Of a stretch of DNA of 10,914 nucleotides, positions 6,128 through 10,914 are shown in pieces. Numbering within the stretch: the first letter of the stretch is position 1; each line of letters begins with the position of its first letter. The notes beneath the pieces were generated by a model that saw only the letters and a program-made list of their open reading frames with translations, was not told where the DNA came from and made no database searches. The DNA is from Candidatus Poribacteria bacterium (GTDB lineage Bacteria; Poribacteria; WGA-4E; WGA-3G), in NCBI GenBank assembly GCA_009845505.1, contig VXZL01000634.1, positions 2,356 through 13,269 of the forward strand, written 5' to 3'. Both the position numbers and the translations under genes were made by a program.

Positions 6128-6547
6128 TTATATTTCGACGAGTTCAATCAGGATGCCGTCTGGATCCTTCGCGCACGCAACACCTACAGCATCAGGCGCG
6201 CTTATGGGTTCGGACAAGAATTCGACCCCCTTCTGTTTTAGGTTTTCAATGGTCTGTTGAATATCACTAACAAAAAAGGTCAGCCAACGGACACCTGCCG
6301 AGAATTCGCCTGTAGGTGTTGGTGGCGGTGATTCGATGTCCATCAGTTTTATGAGTGTGTTGCCCGCCTTAAGACGGACCTGACGAAAGCCTGTCGGTGC
6401 CAGTCCCACGTCGCGCGCGAGAGCCTCTGGAATCTCCAATTCCAATACAATCTCAAGTCCCAACTTGTTGTGATAGAAGTCCAGCGATTCGGCGAAATTG
6501 CTACAGGTGATGGCGATGTCAATAATCGGGTGCGATAAATTTAGCAC
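6128..6547 (-). CDS. VOC-superfamily (glyoxalase/dioxygenase-fold) protein
   Basis: This 139-residue protein has two paired beta-alpha-beta-beta-beta modules: IIDIAITCSNFAESLDFYHN with KLGLEIVL (8-35), and VRWLTFFVSDIQQTIENLKQ (87-106) ending in AKDPDGILIELVEI (126-139). The C-terminal DPDG-x-x-IEL motif is a hallmark of glyoxalase/bleomycin-resistance/extradiol-dioxygenase proteins, and E136 fits a metal ligand. The usual first His ligand is replaced by D10, and H6 is close by. The reaction is unknown. The start is GTG at 6547; AGGAGG (6558-6563), overlapping the stop of the upstream MBL gene, lies 10 bases ahead and decides it. The gene sits 6 bases after the MBL gene and 8 before the dioxygenase, so it is part of one operon. 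Confidence 0.85.
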   Translation of the reverse strand: MLNLSHPIIDIAITCSNFAESLDFYHNKLGLEIVLELEIPEALARDVGLAPTGFRQVRLKAGNTLIKLMDIESPPPTPTGEFSAGVRWLTFFVSDIQQTIENLKQKGVEFLSEPISAPDAVGVACAKDPDGILIELVEI

Positions 6548-6553
6548 AAATTT

Positions 6554-8383
6554 TTAACCTCCTACAAGAGCGAAAATTGCTTCTCGGAATTGACCGAGCG
6601 GACGGGCGTTATAAGTGAGGTCTACGGGAACGACAATTCTTCCTAATGCTTCACAGTACCGTGGAATCGGAATCGAAAAGTCAATGTGTCCATCTGCTTT
6701 CGGGGGGATAGTTGTGTGTGCAGGGTCGATTTCCACATCCCACGCTGGCGGAAGCATCGGTTGAGCAGTTGCTGTACGCGGTTCAGATGAGTGGTTCGTT
6801 ATCTCCACGCGTAACTGTGCCGTTTCCCCCGGTGTGATTTCCTGTTCATAAGGATAGCAGCGGACCCAATGTTCGTCCATGCCGTAATTCGCATGGTCCC
6901 ACGGAAAGAGAGCAGTGTAACATCTTTCACGTTCAGCGAGTGTGCCCAACATGCATTCAATTTCGGCATCGGTAAAATCAAACGCTGGATTGACATGGCA
7001 GTTGAAAATATGTGTAGGTTCGAGTTGCTGAATCAGACGTATACATTTTTCATAGCCGACATCCTCACCGAGTAGGTTCCGGTTGCCGGAACAGTAGTCG
7101 TCAATTCCCGACATTGTGAAGGAGTCACCACCAAAGAACATCCGTACGCCGTGTCCCTCAACGAGTAGACCGGCGTGATAATAGGTCTGTCCCGGAAAAT
7201 GGTAGGCGGTCATCGTGAACTCGTTCCACTGCCACGCATCGCCGTCGTGGGTGATGCGATCAACTCGCGTGACGGCAGGTGAAATGCAGGGGAGGCGGAA
7301 GCCAATTGGATTTGTGATAATCCTTGTGACGACTGAATCTGTTATCGTTTCACAGGGGAAAGTCGCTTGAAATTCGGGGATAGCGTCAACATGGTCATCG
7401 TGATAGTGCGTTACCCAAAACTGTGTGACCTCTGAGATTTCGTTGTCCGCTTGCAACTGCTGAATCTGTTTGATGACGTGTGGTGAACCGCAATCCATCA
7501 CGAACGCCTCACCGGTTTCGGAGATGATGAGCCACGTCGTCCCGAAGTGACGCAAAAATTCGGGAGGTGGTTTGCCATCTCGGATAGGCATGTGTCCCGT
7601 GCGTCCCTCAAACTCGGTAAAAAGTTTCGGAAAATAGTGCCGAAGTGCGGAGATTGAGACGTATCTATCGTAGCAGTCTGCCAATCGATGAAGAAGTACG
7701 TCAATTACCTTGTCGGGGTCTCTCATAACAACACCGTGCGTCGGAATGAGTGCTGTCGGCGATGCGTCGCGGACCTTTTCAAGGCTCTCTGTTAGTTCGT
7801 CCCTCGCGCCGAGAAACCCGTGATAGTCGCTCGTCTGTTGTCCCTTTTGTAGACTATAGAGTTCCCACAACTGACCTTCGTCATAAATGAGATCGCCACA
7901 GAACGCGAAGCGTTCACCATCAACAGCAATGAGATAGGTGACACTTCCATCGGTATGTCCTGGTGTCTCAAGAACTTTCAATGATGCCGGACCCCATTTA
8001 ATCTCTGCACCTTCGATGAATGTATCGGCTACACGGATGGGGTTAGCGAGCATGAGATTGTGTGGATGGTAGTTGTAGAGGTGCCATCGGTATTGCGGAT
8101 CGTTCCAAAAGGTCTTGACCTCGCTGAACCACGCCGCCTCTTTCGCTGGGACGCCGACACGGGTGTTATCAGGTATCGAAAACCCTGATGTGTTATCACG
8201 ATGGTGGTGAGTGAAAAGCACCTGATCAATACCGGTGATACCGAGTTCTGTGAGTGTCGTGTGGAGGGTTGTACCACTTGGGTCAATGAGGAGTGCCCGA
8301 TTTCCGTCGCGGAGAATGCCTGTGTTGACATGTCCGTGATGGACGTATAGGTGATAGCTGAGTTGGGAAAATTGGGTCTCCAT
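6554..8383 (-). CDS. Two-domain metallo-beta-lactamase-fold hydrolase with C-terminal beta-sandwich
   Basis: This is a 609-residue protein, twice a usual MBL hydrolase. Domain 1 (about 10-240) has THHHRDN (58-64), PGHTDGS (141-147), GD (163-164) and PTHG (214-217); the last position of the H-x-H-x-DH motif is Asn (N64), not His. Domain 2 (about 275-470) has an intact THYHDDH (325-331), then FPGQTYYHAG (396-405) with Gln at the usual PGHT His, FGGDSF (417-422) and NCH (461-463). The last 100 residues (EITPGETAQLRVEITNHSSE, then IPPKADGHIDFSIPIP) resemble an Ig-like domain of the NEW3 type. There is no signal peptide. GAGG (8391-8394) lies 7 bases before the ATG. The substrate is unknown; it is likely an ester, lactone or thioester hydrolase working with its neighbours. 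Confidence 0.85.
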   Translation of the reverse strand: METQFSQLSYHLYVHHGHVNTGILRDGNRALLIDPSGTTLHTTLTELGITGIDQVLFTHHHRDNTSGFSIPDNTRVGVPAKEAAWFSEVKTFWNDPQYRWHLYNYHPHNLMLANPIRVADTFIEGAEIKWGPASLKVLETPGHTDGSVTYLIAVDGERFAFCGDLIYDEGQLWELYSLQKGQQTSDYHGFLGARDELTESLEKVRDASPTALIPTHGVVMRDPDKVIDVLLHRLADCYDRYVSISALRHYFPKLFTEFEGRTGHMPIRDGKPPPEFLRHFGTTWLIISETGEAFVMDCGSPHVIKQIQQLQADNEISEVTQFWVTHYHDDHVDAIPEFQATFPCETITDSVVTRIITNPIGFRLPCISPAVTRVDRITHDGDAWQWNEFTMTAYHFPGQTYYHAGLLVEGHGVRMFFGGDSFTMSGIDDYCSGNRNLLGEDVGYEKCIRLIQQLEPTHIFNCHVNPAFDFTDAEIECMLGTLAERERCYTALFPWDHANYGMDEHWVRCYPYEQEITPGETAQLRVEITNHSSEPRTATAQPMLPPAWDVEIDPAHTTIPPKADGHIDFSIPIPRYCEALGRIVVPVDLTYNARPLGQFREAIFALVGG

Positions 8384-8410
8384 TGGGTATCCTCATTCTC
8401 GGAACCGATC

Positions 8411-8809
8411 TCATAGAAACACTGCCGGTGAGACTTTAAAAGTCTCTGCTAAAGCGTGAATGTGCATGACTGTCAAATCCCGTTCACCTTTAAGAATCTC
8501 CTTGACAGCATCAGGAGAACCGAGTGCAGGCAGGTCTGAGGGTTCAAGTTGGTGTTCTTCCATTAAAAACTTAAGCACTTCAACACCACTACACTCAGGG
8601 ATTGGATGATGTTTCTCCTCGTAGGCGTCGACAATTGTGCCGAGTGTATCAAGGAGTTCATAAAGTGGGTGTTGCTCGTCGGTCCCCACTTCATCAATCA
8701 ACGCGTCTAATGTGGCAATAGCTTTATCATATTCTTTTTCATCACGAATCGAAAAGAGAGGTTGAACGATACGCCAGTGTATCTGAATATCTTCTGCAAT
8801 AACGCTCAT
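8411..8809 (-). CDS. higA: HigA-type antitoxin with XRE helix-turn-helix domain
   Basis: This protein is 132 residues from the chosen ATG at 8809. An ATG three codons earlier (8818) is possible, but GGAG would sit almost against it, whereas 8809 has about ten bases of spacing and forms an ATGA overlap with the higB stop. The N-terminal part (WRIVQPLFSIRDEKEYDKAI) and the middle (HPLYELLDTLGTIVDAYEEK) are typical of the HigA group. The C-terminal part, from GVEVLKFLMEEHQLEPSDLP to TFKVSPAVFL, is an HTH_XRE domain ending in the usual SPAVFL. It should bind and neutralise HigB and repress its own operon. It lies 27 bases before the MBL gene on the same strand. Confidence 0.9.
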   Translation of the reverse strand: MSVIAEDIQIHWRIVQPLFSIRDEKEYDKAIATLDALIDEVGTDEQHPLYELLDTLGTIVDAYEEKHHPIPECSGVEVLKFLMEEHQLEPSDLPALGSPDAVKEILKGERDLTVMHIHALAETFKVSPAVFL

Positions 8810-9093
8810 GTTTTCCATTCTCCTCTGTTATATTCATCATGTGTTAGCACATGGCGAACATAGACTTTTCCGCGATTGAAATGAATGGAGACAATCAATC
8901 GATATTTATTGCCGCCGATGTTAAACACAGCCAAATTGTCAACAAAATCTACGCTTGGAAACACTGCGCGCAATTCAATAAAATTTCCAAACGAACTCTT
9001 GGTGATAAGTGTGAACCAACGCCTAAGCGGCGTTTGACTGTTAGGAAGTTTTTCCCAGAATTCGCGCAGTGCCTTTTTGCTAATAACGTGCAT
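8806..9093 (-). CDS. higB: HigB-type mRNA interferase toxin
   Basis: This 95-residue protein matches the HigB group of the RelE/ParE superfamily across its length. It begins MHVISKKALREFWEK, has TPLRRWFTLI (21-30), a central AVFNIGGNKYRLIVSIHFNR (55-74) and ends VYVRHVLTHDEYNRGEW. The NIGGNKYRL strand and the terminal THDEY block are the group's signature. Family members cleave mRNA on the ribosome. The ATG at 9093 is 14 bases after the sulfatase stop, with a poor ribosome-binding site (AAAAAGG against the ATG). It overlaps higA by 4 bases and precedes it, the normal HigBA order. No promoter stands out in the short gap before it, so it is probably cotranscribed with the sulfatase, though a promoter inside that gene is possible. 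Confidence 0.9.
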   Translation of the reverse strand: MHVISKKALREFWEKLPNSQTPLRRWFTLITKSSFGNFIELRAVFPSVDFVDNLAVFNIGGNKYRLIVSIHFNRGKVYVRHVLTHDEYNRGEWKT

Positions 9094-9107
9094 CCTTTTT
9101 CCAAAGG

Positions 9108-10496
9108 TTACGCCTCTGCGAATTGCGGTCTGCCGAGGGCATCCGTTCTACCTTGTCGTTTGTAGTGCGGCAAGTGTCCATTCGCATCGGCTAAAATCCG
9201 CTCTTTCGCAAGCGCGATCCGATCAGCACCTTGGTCAACGATATTGTGTTGACACGCTACATCTGCCTCAAGGTCAAACAGTCGGACATCGTCCTGGAAG
9301 TCAACGCTGGAGAAATACCAGCTCCTCGCGTCTTTATACCAAACGGAGTTGACATAGCGACAGGTGAGGTACTCACGAGATTCCCAGCCGTTTTTTCCTT
9401 CTACGAGTGATAATAGGTTCTGCCCTTGTATTTCACCGGCAGGTTCAACTTGGCTGGCTGCCATCACAGTAGCAGGCACATCGAGCGTATAGACGAATTC
9501 ATCGCAGGTCGTACCGGCATTGACACCTGACGGATGGCTAACCATCATCGGAATATCCATTGTGCCCGGATACATGAAGTTAGCAGGTTTCCCAGTGGCT
9601 TTGTCTGGATTCTCTGCAAAGTTTGTCCCATGGTCTGCAAGGAAGATGATGAGTGTGTTCTCGCGCAATCCAAGACGATCAATGGTATCCACTAACTTTC
9701 CGAACCATGTATCCACAAGAGTTACCAAACCGGCGTAGTTGGCTTTAACGCTTGGGAGTCTATCTTCAAGTTCCTTATCGTTGAGTGAACCGTAGGGAAG
9801 ATTGAGACAGATAGGCTCGCGATCTTCGCGTTTGCCGTAGAGATCGTAGTAGTGGATGGGTGCTTCCCATGTCTCGTGCGGTGTGAAACTATCGACATAG
9901 AGATAAAATGGCGTATTTTTATGGTTGTGTTCGACGAATTCGATGGCGGAGCGGAATAACCTCGCGGCGTGCCACGTCTCCTCCGGACGTTCGGGTTGGA
10001 CGTTCACAATATGGGCGCGAATGCGTTCTGGATTTCCACGGTAACGAGAGATGAGCGCGGGATCAGCGTGTGCAGCGCCCCGATACCTATCCTCGGCTTG
10101 ACCCCGGACGAATTCCCACTGCTGGAAGCCTCGCGTAAAGTTCATACCCGGCACGAAATAGTGCGGGACATCAGCGAAGAAACCCGTATGATACCCGTTT
10201 CGGACAAGTGATTCAGCGATTGCGGGTTCATCAGAGGACATCGGTTGCCAGCCGGGGGTATAAACATTGTCCCACGGCACGGGGGTATAAGTGCTGAACG
10301 GATAGGCACGTCTGCCGGTATGTAGCGTCCGGCGCGTCGGGATTGTCGGTAAACATTCCGGGTGCGCGTTTGTAAATCTGACGCTCTGTTCGGCGAACCG
10401 TGCCAAATTCGGTGTGTGAATCCAATCATTGCCGTAAGGACTGAGATATGCTGTTCGAAGTGTATCCGAAACAACCACAACTATGTTCCAACTCAT
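9108..10496 (-). CDS. Sulfatase-family hydrolase with Thr at the catalytic Cys/Ser position
   Basis: This 462-residue protein belongs to the alkaline phosphatase/sulfatase superfamily. The N-terminus NIVVVVSDTLRTAYLSPYGN with HTPNLARFA is typical, with D11 a metal ligand. FLADHGTNF (285-293) gives the second metal pair, D288 and H289, and K304 follows in TGKPA. TPHETW (205-210) fits the family His. The active-site motif, normally C/S-x-P-S-R followed by TG, reads TIPTR (51-55) then RTLHTG. The formylglycine precursor Cys/Ser is thus Thr, as in phosphate-handling members of the superfamily; C48 is three residues away and out of register. There is no signal peptide, so it is probably cytoplasmic. 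GGAGGT (10503-10508), six bases before the ATG, confirms the start. It may be a phospho- or other ester hydrolase, not a true sulfatase. Confidence 0.85.
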   Translation of the reverse strand: MSWNIVVVVSDTLRTAYLSPYGNDWIHTPNLARFAEQSVRFTNAHPECLPTIPTRRTLHTGRRAYPFSTYTPVPWDNVYTPGWQPMSSDEPAIAESLVRNGYHTGFFADVPHYFVPGMNFTRGFQQWEFVRGQAEDRYRGAAHADPALISRYRGNPERIRAHIVNVQPERPEETWHAARLFRSAIEFVEHNHKNTPFYLYVDSFTPHETWEAPIHYYDLYGKREDREPICLNLPYGSLNDKELEDRLPSVKANYAGLVTLVDTWFGKLVDTIDRLGLRENTLIIFLADHGTNFAENPDKATGKPANFMYPGTMDIPMMVSHPSGVNAGTTCDEFVYTLDVPATVMAASQVEPAGEIQGQNLLSLVEGKNGWESREYLTCRYVNSVWYKDARSWYFSSVDFQDDVRLFDLEADVACQHNIVDQGADRIALAKERILADANGHLPHYKRQGRTDALGRPQFAEA

Positions 10497-10523
10497 TTAT
10501 TGACCTCCACGGGATAAGAAATG

Positions 10524-10627
10524 AAGTGTCTCTTAAATCTTGGCTAATGCCAGCAGCCATGCAACAACGGCGCGTGGCGATCCTGACAGGTAGCCGTACC
10601 CTCGCCCAGGGCACTTGAACGACACTT
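10524..10627. repeat. Candidate intergenic inverted-repeat element
   Basis: The 140-base gap between the Dabb and sulfatase genes contains AAGTGTC (10524-10530) and GACACTT (10621-10627), a perfect 7-base inverted pair. They enclose a further stem, TGGCT (10541-10545) with AGCCA (10555-10559), and GCCC-A-GGGC near 10615. This could be a small MITE- or REP-like element. There is only one copy in the window, so the call is tentative. I see no clear promoter here. Confidence 0.3.
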
Positions 10628-10636
10628 GGTGCTAAT

Positions 10637-10914
10637 TTAAAAAACGGAATAGTCGAAAACGAGAACGTCCTCAACAAGCGGACGAATATGTTCGCTTGCT
10701 ATCTGACGGTGAAAAGGATGGGGTAGATAGGCATCGCGTGCTGCTTCGTCTGTAAAGCGGACGATAAAACCGTACGCATACCCTTGGCTTTTCCCTTCAG
10801 GACTATTATTCGTGCCAGCGGTTATGGATGCGATGCCGGGGATTTCGTCAGCCATGCCCAAGAGGGCATCGGATAATGTCTCCAGTTCCGCTTCGGTAAC
10901 CTCCGATTTTAATC
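10637..10914 (-). CDS. Dabb-family (stress-responsive A/B barrel) protein, 5' end cut by window
   Basis: The frame stays open to the window edge, giving about 92 residues; roughly ten N-terminal residues (usually MIKHIVLFK) are missing. Visible Dabb features are the helix VTEAELETLSDAL, then IPGIASITAGTNNSPEGKSQ, the strand YAYGFIVRF, the segment DAYLPHPFHRQIASEHIRPL and the terminal strand VLVFDYSVF. The YLPHP-x-H motif is typical. Dabb proteins form small dimeric ferredoxin-like barrels; most have no known reaction, and some are small enzymes. An in-frame TTG at 10861 exists but would cut off the first strand and helix, so it is not the start. It is upstream of the sulfatase on the same strand and may be first or early in the operon. 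Confidence 0.85.
   Translation of the reverse strand, partial: LKSEVTEAELETLSDALLGMADEIPGIASITAGTNNSPEGKSQGYAYGFIVRFTDEAARDAYLPHPFHRQIASEHIRPLVEDVLVFDYSVF

Noticed and set aside
10426..10677. 83-codon open frame spanning the sulfatase start, the intergenic gap and the Dabb end
   Set aside because: It overlaps two well-supported genes in another frame and resembles no protein family I know.
1..10914. tRNA genes, CRISPR array, transposase or integrase
   Set aside because: No cloverleaf, regular spaced repeats or recombinase motifs were seen by eye on either strand.

Overview
The window looks like part of a genome or metagenome contig from an uncultivated bacterium of the Poribacteria / Planctomycetes-like type. 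This is an inference from gene content: a phytanoyl-CoA-dioxygenase-family protein, a sulfatase-family protein, a two-domain metallo-beta-lactamase-fold protein and several toxin-antitoxin (TA) pairs, at moderate G+C. No rRNA or other phylogenetic marker is present, so the taxon is uncertain. I see no tRNA, CRISPR array, transposase or integrase.

Layout. Bases 1-162 hold the end of an ankyrin-repeat gene (+). Bases 201-548 (-) are a truncated copy of the 3' end of a gene whose complete version lies at 1403-2578 (-). Between the two copies sits a PIN-domain toxin/antitoxin pair (+, 686-1385), preceded by a consensus promoter and an inverted repeat. Next come two tandem paralogues of an unnamed family (1403-2578 and 2583-3776, -), then a MazEF-type pair (3835-4469, -) whose antitoxin lacks a recognisable AbrB domain.

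The right half (4751-10914) is one long run of minus-strand genes. In transcription order they are: a Dabb-family protein (cut by the window edge), a sulfatase-family hydrolase with Thr where the catalytic Cys/Ser is expected, a HigBA pair, a two-domain MBL-fold protein, a VOC-family protein, a PhyH-family dioxygenase and a small secreted Cys-rich protein. From the sulfatase to the secreted protein the genes are 6-27 bases apart or overlap, so they are probably one operon with HigBA inside it. The metabolic genes suggest oxidation and hydrolysis of some small organic substrate, which the sequence does not identify.

The main points of interest are: three different type II TA modules within about 8.4 kb; a TA cassette bracketed by 348-base direct repeats of a host gene's 3' end, as if it carried its own replacement gene end; the atypical MazE; the Thr-type sulfatase; and the unnamed tandem family with a conserved GEHGEYP motif.
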